Assembly: GCA_030152405.1 (NCBI GenBank)
Contig: JASLJL010000313.1
Span: forward strand, 1-8,358
Direction of reading: 5' to 3'
DNA: 8,358 bases
Origin: Gordonia sp. (in: high G+C Gram-positive bacteria)
Lineage (GTDB): Bacteria > Actinomycetota > Actinomycetes > Mycobacteriales > Mycobacteriaceae
Positions within the stretch are counted from its first letter, which is position 1. Every line of letters starts with the position of its first letter. The notes under the pieces are model-generated. The model did no database searches and was not told the DNA's origin. It saw only the letters and a program-made list of their open reading frames with translations. Both the position numbers and the translations under genes were made by a program. Shown here in pieces: positions 1 through 5,959 of the stretch.

Positions 1-57
1 GTCTGTTCATCGATCGTCCGAACGACCCGTGATCGCGCGCGTCGGTGCGTCGTCTTC

Positions 58-63
58 TAGTCT
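58..63 (+). promoter_or_regulatory. candidate -10 box upstream of the first membrane-protein gene
   Basis: TAGTCT fits the actinobacterial TANNNT -10 pattern and lies 56 bp before the chosen start at 120. No convincing -35 element is visible about 17 bp upstream, where the DNA is a CG-rich run. This is a weak call resting on motif and position only. Confidence 0.25.
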
Positions 64-119
64 CAGATGCAGACAGTCGCGTCGTCCGACGTGCACCGCC
101 AACATCTCGGGAGTTCGCC

Positions 120-1085
120 ATGACCTACGGCCCGCCCAATCAGCCGCCTGCCGGGCAGTACCCGCAGCAGCCGTTCAGCCCCGGAGCTGCCAAGCAGTCT
201 CCCTCCCAGGCGATTCTCGCCCCGACGGCGGCGCCGAACCAGAAGAGCCTGATCGTCGGCGCGGCGGTGGCCGTGCTCGGTCTGCTGCTCATCGTGTTCA
301 GCTTCTTGAACTGGACGACCATCAGCATGGAGCAGTCGCAGTCCCTCGGCGGCGAGTCCATGTCGATCAAGGTCGAGATGTCGATCAACGGCCTCGGCAA
401 CTCGGACGTCTCGACCGACGTCAGTCTCCCGAGTTCGGTCCCGGATTCGGTCAAGAATGAGATCACGAGCTCTGCGCCGTCGGCCGACGAGCTGAACAAC
501 GGAAGCGACGGCCCGGGTAAGCCCGCCGTCTGGATGATCGTGTTCGGCGTGCTCCTCATCGCGGGCGGCGTGCTCATCGTCGTCCGCCGGTTCCCCGGAA
601 TCGGTGCGGTGATCGCGGCAGTGGCCGGCGTCGCCGCGGCCATCACCGCAGTCGTGTTCGTCGCCGATCCGGTCGGCGCGTTCGGCGGCAAGCTGAAGGA
701 CGCACCGTCCGGTGCGAATCTCGACTCCAGCGTGGGAATCGGACTGTGGCTGACGCTGTTGGTCGCCCTGGTGGCTCTCGCCGGCGGCGCGGTCGCAGTG
801 CTCCTGACCGTCGCGCCCGACAAGTTCGGTGGTTCGCCTGCGGCGCCCACCGGTTTCGGCGCTCCGGTGCCCGGTACCGGAGGGTTCGGCCAGCCCGGCC
901 AGCCCCAGCCGAACTTCAACCAGCAGAATTTCAACCAGCCGAACTTCAACCAGCCGGGACCGGCACAGGGCGGATTCCCGCCCGCCGCGCCCCCGCAGCA
1001 GCCGGGCCAGTACCCGCAGCAGGGTCAGCAGCCCCCGCAGGGCCAGTACCCGCCGCAGCAGGGCCAGCAGCCGCCGCAGAACTGA
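120..1085 (+). CDS. four-helix membrane protein with Pro/Gln/Asn-rich tails, function unknown
   Basis: The product is 321 aa and I do not recognise a named family. I chose ATG 120 because GGGAG lies at 109-113, six bases upstream. The open frame extends further 5' (an ATG at 45), but that part reads as ordinary leader. A Pro/Gln-rich N-terminus (residues 1-40, including GQYPQQP) is followed by hydrophobic segments near residues 45-64, 136-156, 162-182 and 207-230. The Ser-rich polar loop at about 65-135 should be extracytoplasmic. The RRFPG turn between helices 2 and 3 should be cytoplasmic by the positive-inside rule, so both termini are predicted cytoplasmic. The C-terminus (about 240-321) is low-complexity, with NFNQP-type pentapeptides and GQYPQQGQQPPQ-type units. 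The protein at 1274-1867 is a paralogue: both share a VVFV-x-DP element, a GLWL element and the same helix plan. A terminator follows directly. The gene is clearly real from its codon use and RBS; its function is open. Confidence 0.85.
   Translation: MTYGPPNQPPAGQYPQQPFSPGAAKQSPSQAILAPTAAPNQKSLIVGAAVAVLGLLLIVFSFLNWTTISMEQSQSLGGESMSIKVEMSINGLGNSDVSTDVSLPSSVPDSVKNEITSSAPSADELNNGSDGPGKPAVWMIVFGVLLIAGGVLIVVRRFPGIGAVIAAVAGVAAAITAVVFVADPVGAFGGKLKDAPSGANLDSSVGIGLWLTLLVALVALAGGAVAVLLTVAPDKFGGSPAAPTGFGAPVPGTGGFGQPGQPQPNFNQQNFNQPNFNQPGPAQGGFPPAAPPQQPGQYPQQGQQPPQGQYPPQQGQQPPQN
912..956 (+). repeat. three tandem 15-bp units encoding NFNQQ/NFNQP/NFNQP
   Basis: Three contiguous 15-bp copies lie at 912-926, 927-941 and 942-956, differing by one or two bases. 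They encode the pentapeptides NFNQQ, NFNQP and NFNQP (residues 265-279). The unit length keeps the reading frame, so copy number could vary between strains without breaking the gene. Confidence 0.9.
1005..1079 (+). repeat. two imperfect tandem units encoding a GQYPQQGQQPPQ-like motif
   Basis: Residues 296-307 and 308-320 of the membrane protein are near-identical Gly/Gln/Tyr/Pro units. The second has one extra proline. The DNA is built from CAGCAG/CCGCAG-type triplets. A shorter relative of the motif (GQYPQQP) also sits at residues 12-18, so both ends of the protein carry the same low-complexity composition. Confidence 0.8.
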
Positions 1086-1099
1086 CGTCAGCGTCCAGG

Positions 1100-1129
1100 A
1101 AGGGTCCGACCGTGTCCGGTCGGGCCCTT
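1100..1129 (+). terminator. intrinsic terminator of the first membrane-protein gene
   Basis: The inverted repeat pairs 1100-1112 with 1117-1129, a 13-bp stem with a single G-U wobble and a four-base loop (TGTC). It is followed by a T-rich run (TTCTGTCTT). It begins 15 bp after the stop codon. It separates this gene from its paralogue, so the two are probably transcribed separately. Confidence 0.8.
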
Positions 1130-1273
1130 TCTGTCTTCCCATCAGCCTGAGCCCGCCGCGGGACGCGGACAAGAGTGCCGAATCCGCTGAAACTCGCATG
1201 CGGGCAGTAACAGCTCTGGCATCATCGTGCGCTCAGCGACCGCGAGTGACGGTCCACCGTTTTCAGGAGCGAC

Positions 1274-1867
1274 ATGGCTTACGGACAACCGGCACCGACG
1301 AACCGGATCGATCTCATCAAAGCGTCGACGTCCGAGCACGCCGCCCGTCTCCGCACGGTCGGATTCGGCGTCGGCGGGGCCGGTCTGGTCATGGCGGTGT
1401 CCAGCTGTCTCAGCTGGGTGTCTGATTCCGACGAGTCCGGCGACTACAGCATCACCGGCCTCGGATCGGTCTCGATGTCGGCGAAAGACGAGTCGTTCAT
1501 GTCGAACTCGGCGATGGAGAAGTTCCTCGAGGCGTTCACGAGTGCCCCCGGGGGTTGGACGCTGGCATTCGGCATCGTCCTTCTGCTCGCGGGCGCCTGC
1601 CTCGTGCTCGGGCGATTCCAGGCGCTCGCCGCCGCCGTCGCCGGTGTCGTCGGCCTCGCTGCCTTCGTCGCGGCCGTGGTGTTCGTCGTCGACCCGACGT
1701 CGGCGATCGTCGACATTCCGGACGGCGAGGCGAGCAATGACGGGGGCTCGTTCACCCGCGGTTACGGGCTGTGGCTCGTCGTCGTGTCAGCGGTGGTCGC
1801 CCTCGGCGCCGGTGGATTCGCGGCGGCTCTGGCGGTGTTCCCGGAGCGCTTTCGGAATCGGGGATAG
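1274..1867 (+). CDS. four-helix membrane protein, paralogue of the gene at 120-1085
   Basis: The product is 197 aa, starting at ATG 1274 with AGGAG at 1265-1269, four bases upstream. Hydrophobic segments lie near residues 28-48, 93-113, 116-138 and 164-188. A polar, Ser/Asp-rich loop (about 49-92) and a second loop (about 139-163) are predicted outside the membrane, with a short GRFQ turn between helices 2 and 3. The order of helices and loops, the VVFV-x-DP stretch (136-141) and YGLWL (164-168) match the upstream protein, so the two arose by duplication. This copy lacks the Pro/Gln-rich C-terminal tail and ends nine residues after helix 4. The start MAYGQPAP resembles MTYGPPNQ of the upstream copy. 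No catalytic or binding motif is apparent. Function is unknown; a structural or accessory envelope role is only a guess. Confidence 0.85.
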   Translation: MAYGQPAPTNRIDLIKASTSEHAARLRTVGFGVGGAGLVMAVSSCLSWVSDSDESGDYSITGLGSVSMSAKDESFMSNSAMEKFLEAFTSAPGGWTLAFGIVLLLAGACLVLGRFQALAAAVAGVVGLAAFVAAVVFVVDPTSAIVDIPDGEASNDGGSFTRGYGLWLVVVSAVVALGAGGFAAALAVFPERFRNRG

Positions 1868-1953
1868 GAGCCGGGTGCGACGCGTCTAACATCACACACC
1901 GCGTCACCTGGAGATTCGGCAACTTCACAGGTTCGCATGGGAAACTAGCCGTC

Positions 1954-2865
1954 ATGCCATCGTCTCGAATCCAGTTGTCGCGCGTCGTGATCGTCGTTGT
2001 CGCGATGGCGCTCGTGGCGGGCCTCGGGGTCGCTATCGCGACCTCGAGGGATTCAGCCAGCGGAGCGTCCACGGCTCCGACGATGGCCGCGGCTCACCCT
2101 GCAGCGGAACTGCCCAAGTACGTCGCGATGGGCAGCTCGTTCGCGTCCGGACCGTCGTCCAACAAGCGCGGTCACACCAACTGCGGTCGCAGCGACGACA
2201 ACTACCCGGCGCGCGCCGCGCGGACCCTGCACATGCGACTCACCGATGTGACGTGCGCGGGATCGACCACGTCGGAGATCCTCGAACCGTCGAAGCGTTA
2301 TCATAAGCCTCCCCAGATCAACGCGGTCACCGCGGACACGTCCCTGGTGACTGTCACCAGCGGCGGCAACGACGTCGGCTACATCGGCCGACTCGCGGTG
2401 CAGAGCTGCGTGAACCTCGCGTCGGCAGGCGTCTACCCGGTGCACTGCAACGCGAACAAGATCCCGCAGCCCGCGCCGGGCCCGGCCGACTTCGCGAAGG
2501 TGGAACGCAACCTCGAGAAGATCGCGCGTGAGATCCACAAGCGCGCACCCAAGGCGCGCGTGGTGTTCGTCGACTACTCGCCGGTGGTCTCCGCGGCAGA
2601 CATCGTGTGCCAAGGACTGCCGTTGGCGCCGTGGGAGATCGTCGAGGCCAGCGTCGTCGCCGACACGCTCGCCGGAGTGACGGCCCAGGCCGCCCGTGCC
2701 ACCGGGAGCACCCTGGTCCAGCCGTCGCAGGCGGGCAAAGCGCACACGGTCTGCTCCCCGGACCCGTGGCTGCAGGGCTTCCCCGGCAAGCCGCCGTATC
2801 ACCCCACCGCCGCAGGCAAGGCGGGCGTCGCCGCCCTCGTCGTCGACGCGGTGCGCCCGCGCTAG
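1954..2865 (+). CDS. exported SGNH/GDSL-type hydrolase (lipase/esterase)
   Basis: The product is 303 aa. The frame is open well upstream, but ATG 1954 puts a signal sequence or anchor (hydrophobic residues 11-29, preceded by Arg5 and Arg10) at the N-terminus. No strong RBS is present. SGNH blocks are visible. Block I is GSSFASG with nucleophile Ser62, where the usual GDS Asp is Ser. Block II is Gly103 in CAGSTT. Block III is GGND with Asn139. Block V is YHPTAAG with His283. Six cysteines (77, 101, 152, 165, 219, 267) could form three disulfides, as in secreted actinobacterial lipases, which fits an extracytoplasmic enzyme. The residue three before His283 is Pro rather than the usual Asp, so the acid of the triad is missing or supplied elsewhere. 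It likely hydrolyses an ester on envelope lipid or glycan; the substrate is unknown. It converges with the acyltransferase gene. From memory it resembles M. tuberculosis Rv0518. Confidence 0.85.
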   Translation: MPSSRIQLSRVVIVVVAMALVAGLGVAIATSRDSASGASTAPTMAAAHPAAELPKYVAMGSSFASGPSSNKRGHTNCGRSDDNYPARAARTLHMRLTDVTCAGSTTSEILEPSKRYHKPPQINAVTADTSLVTVTSGGNDVGYIGRLAVQSCVNLASAGVYPVHCNANKIPQPAPGPADFAKVERNLEKIAREIHKRAPKARVVFVDYSPVVSAADIVCQGLPLAPWEIVEASVVADTLAGVTAQAARATGSTLVQPSQAGKAHTVCSPDPWLQGFPGKPPYHPTAAGKAGVAALVVDAVRPR

Positions 2866-2908
2866 TCGGGTCGCCCGCCCGCTGACTTCGCTCCGGGTGA
2901 CTGTTTCT

Positions 2909-2967
2909 GCTCAGGGCACGTGATCGTGCCCAGGCCCCGGCCCTGTGCGGAACGCCGTGCCCTGGGC
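2909..2967 (+). terminator. cluster of competing hairpins after the SGNH gene, possible terminator
   Basis: GGGCACG at 2914-2920 pairs perfectly with CGTGCCC at 2925-2931 over a four-base loop. The same left arm, extended to 2909-2920, can instead pair with 2956-2967 (12 bp with one G-U). A third option pairs 2927-2934 with 2961-2968. It lies 44 bp past the SGNH stop. No T-run follows, so its activity as a terminator is inferred. Confidence 0.45.
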
Positions 2968-2992
2968 ATCAGGGTCTACCTGGCTCAAAAGA

Positions 2993-3030
2993 AACCGCCC
3001 GACCGCGACGACAGTCGCGATCGGGCGGTT
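2993..3030 (-). terminator. intrinsic terminator of the acyltransferase gene
   Basis: The inverted repeat pairs 2993-3009 with 3014-3030, a 17-bp stem with one C-A mismatch and a four-base loop. Read on the minus strand, the hairpin starts 14 bp after the acyltransferase stop. It is followed by TTTCTTTT, a classical Rho-independent arrangement. The stem can also form in plus-strand RNA and may back up termination of the convergent SGNH gene. Confidence 0.85.
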
Positions 3031-3044
3031 CTCGGTCTGACGGT

Positions 3045-4562
3045 TCAGTCCTTGGAGACGGGGATGTCGGTGACGGGATCGTCGATCTCGTCGACCTGAG
3101 ACGGCGCAGGCTCGGCGAGTGCCGCCTCACGGTCGGCAGCTCGTTCCTCGCGGGTCTCCGACAGCTGTCGGACGGCCACCACCGCGGCGGACCACAGGAG
3201 GAGCGCACCGATGGCGGCGATCAGCGAGCCGATCGACGTGTCGGCCCACATCCTCAGTGCGCCGCCGATGACGATCGCGGCGACGGCAACGGCCGCCGAT
3301 TTGGCCGGAGTCTGCTTGCGCCAGTCCTCGCGTTCGCGACCGGTGGTCACCAGGCTCACGGGGCTGCGGCGCAGGACCTCGGCGAGGAACACGGTCAGGA
3401 TCAGCGTGATCACATACGTGATCAGGATGTTGACGCCCATCGAGAGGTCGGTCCACCGGCGGCTGGTCGCCATGACCTCCGACAGCACGATGACGTGACC
3501 GAGGTAGATCGCGAACGAGCGGTCCGAGCCCTTGCGCAGCACTGTGTCGGCGAGTGAGCCGGGGCGACGTCGAGCCTGCCAGCTCATGCCGCCGATGAAG
3601 AGGACGCAGATCACCGAGAGGAAGAGGAAGGAGTTGTGCAGCATGAAGACGTTCGTCGCGCGGAACATCTCCTCGCTGCCCGCTGCCGGGTCCTCCATCG
3701 AGAGAGCCAGGTTCGCCTTGCCCTTGAAGTAGATCAGTGTCGCGATGATGGTCGCGACGCTGACGCCGACGATGTAGAAGCGGTACTTCTTCATGAAGCC
3801 GGTGAAGGCGTCGAAGTGGTAGGCGGCCAGACAGCCCGCGAAGATGAAGAACTGGTACGGGAGAATCGTGATCGGCAGGTACCGCCACAGGGTGCCGAGC
3901 GGGGTGTCCTCGAAGAGCGACGAGATGTCGAGCCCGAAGAACGACTTCGGGTAGTCGCGGACCATCTGGAACATGAACCAGGCCTGGACGGCAGCGCTGA
4001 GCGCCAGCAGATACCGGTGGTAGCCCCAGGTCCGCTTGATGACCCACAGGACGGCCGGGAACACGACGTAGATCTGCATGCTCACCGACAGGAAGTACAG
4101 GTGATACGCGGCGTGGCCGGTGATCAGGTCGTACGCGAAGCTCTTGATCGCGAGACGGATCGTGTGACTGTCGTCGAAGATCGCCAGGATGTTGTCGACG
4201 CCGCCGCGCTGATAGTGCTTGTTCAGCCAGTAGAAGAGCGACCACACCAGGAACGGCAGACCGATCAGCTTGAACCGGCGTCGCCAGAACGTCGGCGCGT
4301 GCAGGTCGCGGTTGCGGTACTGGTACGTCAGCACGAAGCCGGTGAGAGCGAAGAAGCAGTAGCGCGTGTACCGGAGGATGAGGCCTGCGCCCTGAGCGAT
4401 GACCGCCGTGTACGGGGCCATGCCGAGGATGACGTGATCGAGGATCACGCCGGCGAACGTCACCAGACGAACGAAGTCGATCTGATAGAGATGCCGGTCC
4501 TTCTTCGCAGGCTTCTGCTCGGGCGTTTCGGCAGCTCGGGTACCCGGTTCGTTGTCTGACAT
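3045..4562 (-). CDS. acyltransferase-3 family integral membrane protein (O-acyl/acetyltransferase)
   Basis: The product is 505 aa. ATG at 4562 (MSDNEPG) is preferred to an in-frame ATG at 4673 because the family fold begins soon after it, though no clear RBS is visible. The key signature is Arg32-x10-His43 in the first helix (QIDFVRL...DHV), the R-x10-H motif conserved in acyltransferase-3/OafA-type enzymes. About ten or more hydrophobic segments follow, for example near residues 60-80, 100-112, 155-175, 183-200, 232-248, 262-278, 309-326, 349-365 and 378-396. Such proteins move acyl, usually acetyl, groups across the membrane onto sugars or lipids. Beyond the core, residues about 400-505 add a basic linker, two more hydrophobic stretches (about 421-438 and 444-464) and an Asp/Glu-rich cytoplasmic tail. 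A relative is TmaT of corynebacteria, which acetylates trehalose monomycolate; equating the two is inference. From memory Rv0517 is comparable. Confidence 0.88.
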   Translation of the reverse strand: MSDNEPGTRAAETPEQKPAKKDRHLYQIDFVRLVTFAGVILDHVILGMAPYTAVIAQGAGLILRYTRYCFFALTGFVLTYQYRNRDLHAPTFWRRRFKLIGLPFLVWSLFYWLNKHYQRGGVDNILAIFDDSHTIRLAIKSFAYDLITGHAAYHLYFLSVSMQIYVVFPAVLWVIKRTWGYHRYLLALSAAVQAWFMFQMVRDYPKSFFGLDISSLFEDTPLGTLWRYLPITILPYQFFIFAGCLAAYHFDAFTGFMKKYRFYIVGVSVATIIATLIYFKGKANLALSMEDPAAGSEEMFRATNVFMLHNSFLFLSVICVLFIGGMSWQARRRPGSLADTVLRKGSDRSFAIYLGHVIVLSEVMATSRRWTDLSMGVNILITYVITLILTVFLAEVLRRSPVSLVTTGREREDWRKQTPAKSAAVAVAAIVIGGALRMWADTSIGSLIAAIGALLLWSAAVVAVRQLSETREERAADREAALAEPAPSQVDEIDDPVTDIPVSKD

Positions 4563-4626
4563 GTCGCGTTGAAGTCCGTCTCGTCTGGCGTGGCGCCCTC
4601 GGCGGGCGTGATCTGACTTTGTTGGC

Positions 4627-4632
4627 ACGTTA
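4627..4632 (-). promoter_or_regulatory. candidate -10 box for the acyltransferase gene
   Basis: On the minus strand these bases read TAACGT, matching TANNNT, about 65 bp before the chosen start at 4562. No convincing -35 element is seen. It shares the 204-bp divergent gap with the mycolyltransferase promoter. Weak call. Confidence 0.25.
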
Positions 4633-4733
4633 CTAGTTGGCCGATGGAACTCCCGCATCGAAGCGAGCGACACGACGCCGAGTTCGGTGGTCAGTCGCAG
4701 ATCGGGGCGTTTCCCGCCAGGGCGCAGACGCGC

Positions 4734-4739
4734 TAAACT
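4734..4739 (+). promoter_or_regulatory. candidate -10 box of the mycolyltransferase promoter
   Basis: TAAACT is a near-consensus -10 hexamer for primary-sigma promoters of this group. It would start transcription near 4746, giving a leader of about 20 bases that contains a GAAGAG ribosome-binding site (4757-4762). The best -35 candidate is TTTCCC at 4710-4715 with an 18-bp spacer, which is poor. The box lies in the divergent intergenic region, so regulation shared with the acyltransferase is possible. Confidence 0.5.
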
Positions 4740-4766
4740 CTGTGACAGTTGTTTCTGAAGAGACCA

Positions 4767-5816
4767 ATGGGGTGGATGATGCGAAATCTGGTCGTTCGAG
4801 GGGGAGTCGTTCTGGCTGTCGCGGTTGCGACCTGCGCTGGAGTCGGCGTCGCGTCCGCAGAGCCTGCCGCAACGGGCAATCCATCCGCGCCCGCCACCGC
4901 GCAGCTGCCGTCACGGATCGTCGGCAAGACGGCCGTCGACGATCGCGAGACTCTGCTCGAGGTGTACTCGTCGTCGATGGGCCGCGTGATCCCACTGACC
5001 GTTCTCCGGCCCGACGACACCTCGAAGCCCGCCCCCGTCCTCTACCTGCTGAACGGTGCGGGCGGTGGCGAGGACTCGGCCACCTGGAAGGCGAAGACCG
5101 ACTACCAGAAGTTCTTCGCCGGCAAGCACGTCAACGTCGTCACCCCGAACAGCGGCGCGTTCTCCTACTACACCGACTGGCAGCGCGACGATCCGGTGCT
5201 CGGCCGGAACAAGTGGCAGACGTTCCTGACCAAGGAGCTTCCTCCGCTGGTCGACAGTGCGTTCAACACGACCGGGGCCAACGCGATCGCAGGCATCTCG
5301 ATGGCGGGAACGTCTGTGTTTAACCTGGCGATCGCCGCGCCCAAGCTGTACCGGTCAGTCGCCGCGTTCAGCGGCTGCGCCCGGACCAGCGACCCACTGG
5401 GTCAGGCGTACATCCGGACCGTCGTCGGCGATCGTGGACGCGGTGACATCACCAACATGTGGGGACCGCTCGACGGCCCGGGCTGGAAGGACAACGATCC
5501 CTTCCTGCACGCCGACAAGCTCAAAGGCGTCAAGGTCTACATGACCACCGGCACGGGTCTGCCCGGTCGTTTCGACGTCCCCAACGCGCGGCTCATCGAC
5601 GGGAACCCGGCGACCCTCCTCGATCAGGTCCTGATGGGCGGGGCCATCGAGGCCGTCGTCGACAGTTGCACACAGCAGATGCAGCAGGCCCTCGCCGGCA
5701 ACGGCGTCGACTCGACGCTCACCGTCCGACCGACGGGTACGCACTCGTGGGAGTACTGGGAGCGCGACCTTCACACCACCTGGCCGGCCCTCGCTCGGGA
5801 TCTCGCAGCGCAGTAG
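4767..5816 (+). CDS. secreted mycolyltransferase / antigen-85-type esterase
   Basis: The product is 349 aa from ATG 4767, chosen because GAAGAG lies four bases upstream. ATG 4779 and an upstream TTG at 4749 are alternatives. A signal peptide (hydrophobic residues 8-28) ends in ASA with likely cleavage after Ala31. The alpha/beta-hydrolase domain matches the antigen 85/esterase D family. It has VLYLLNG near residue 91, YYTDWQ near 134, and KWQTFLTKELP (149-159) as in Ag85 proteins. The nucleophile elbow is GISMAG with Ser178, the acid is probably Glu295, and the catalytic His326 is in THSWEYW, an Ag85 hallmark. Ag85 enzymes transfer mycolates between trehalose monomycolates or to arabinogalactan outside the membrane. 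The segment after the oxyanion strand is glycine-rich (NGAGGGED) rather than the DGLRAQDD type of Ag85. The enzyme therefore belongs to a divergent branch and could favour another acyl acceptor or simple esters. It is divergent from the acyltransferase. A fbp/cmt symbol would be over-specific. Confidence 0.87.
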   Translation: MGWMMRNLVVRGGVVLAVAVATCAGVGVASAEPAATGNPSAPATAQLPSRIVGKTAVDDRETLLEVYSSSMGRVIPLTVLRPDDTSKPAPVLYLLNGAGGGEDSATWKAKTDYQKFFAGKHVNVVTPNSGAFSYYTDWQRDDPVLGRNKWQTFLTKELPPLVDSAFNTTGANAIAGISMAGTSVFNLAIAAPKLYRSVAAFSGCARTSDPLGQAYIRTVVGDRGRGDITNMWGPLDGPGWKDNDPFLHADKLKGVKVYMTTGTGLPGRFDVPNARLIDGNPATLLDQVLMGGAIEAVVDSCTQQMQQALAGNGVDSTLTVRPTGTHSWEYWERDLHTTWPALARDLAAQ

Positions 5817-5927
5817 CGACTGACGCCGACGCCCAAGCGCCGGCTCGACCGTTCGGGAGGGCTCCGGTCGCGTAGTCCAGATCCCGCTGGGCGGGAGTGG
5901 ACGTCGAACGGAGCCTTTCCATCGCGT

Positions 5928-5933
5928 TAGCGT
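5928..5933 (+). promoter_or_regulatory. candidate -10 box of the alpha/beta-hydrolase gene
   Basis: TAGCGT fits TANNNT, with TCGAAC at 5904-5909 as a loose -35 match at an 18-bp spacing. It would give a leader of about 20 bases carrying the AGGAG at 5950-5954. Supported by position and weak motifs only. Confidence 0.3.
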
Positions 5934-5959
5934 GCGGAGACCGCTGACGAGGAGACGAC

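Noticed and set aside
63..1199. Long minus-strand open frames (63-1199 and 140-949) opposite the first membrane-protein gene
   Set aside because: They are antisense to a gene with an RBS and membrane-protein pattern. Their products are Arg-rich or composition-driven with no domain, as expected in high-GC DNA.
1887..1892. TAACAT as a -10 box for the SGNH gene
   Set aside because: It fits TANNNT, but no -35 is visible and the leader would be about 55 bases with no RBS. Not enough to call.
1771..1953. Upstream extension of the SGNH gene, 61 codons
   Set aside because: It overlaps the end of the previous gene, is Arg/Gly-rich, and would bury the signal sequence that begins right after ATG 1954.
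3636..4559. 307-codon plus-strand frame opposite the acyltransferase
   Set aside because: The product is rich in Glu, Asp, Arg and Val with no recognisable motif. The opposite strand encodes a clear acyltransferase-3 protein with an R-x10-H motif and many membrane helices.
4558..4565. GACATGTC palindrome over the acyltransferase start codon
   Set aside because: Eight-base palindromes are common by chance, and the ATG itself provides half of it. No repeated or extended operator is seen.
5846..5896. Short inverted repeats (5846-5851 with 5865-5870; 5882-5887 with 5891-5896) after the mycolyltransferase
   Set aside because: The stems are only six base pairs, with no T-run, and similar ones arise by chance in GC-rich DNA. 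I see no convincing terminator in the 143-bp gap.
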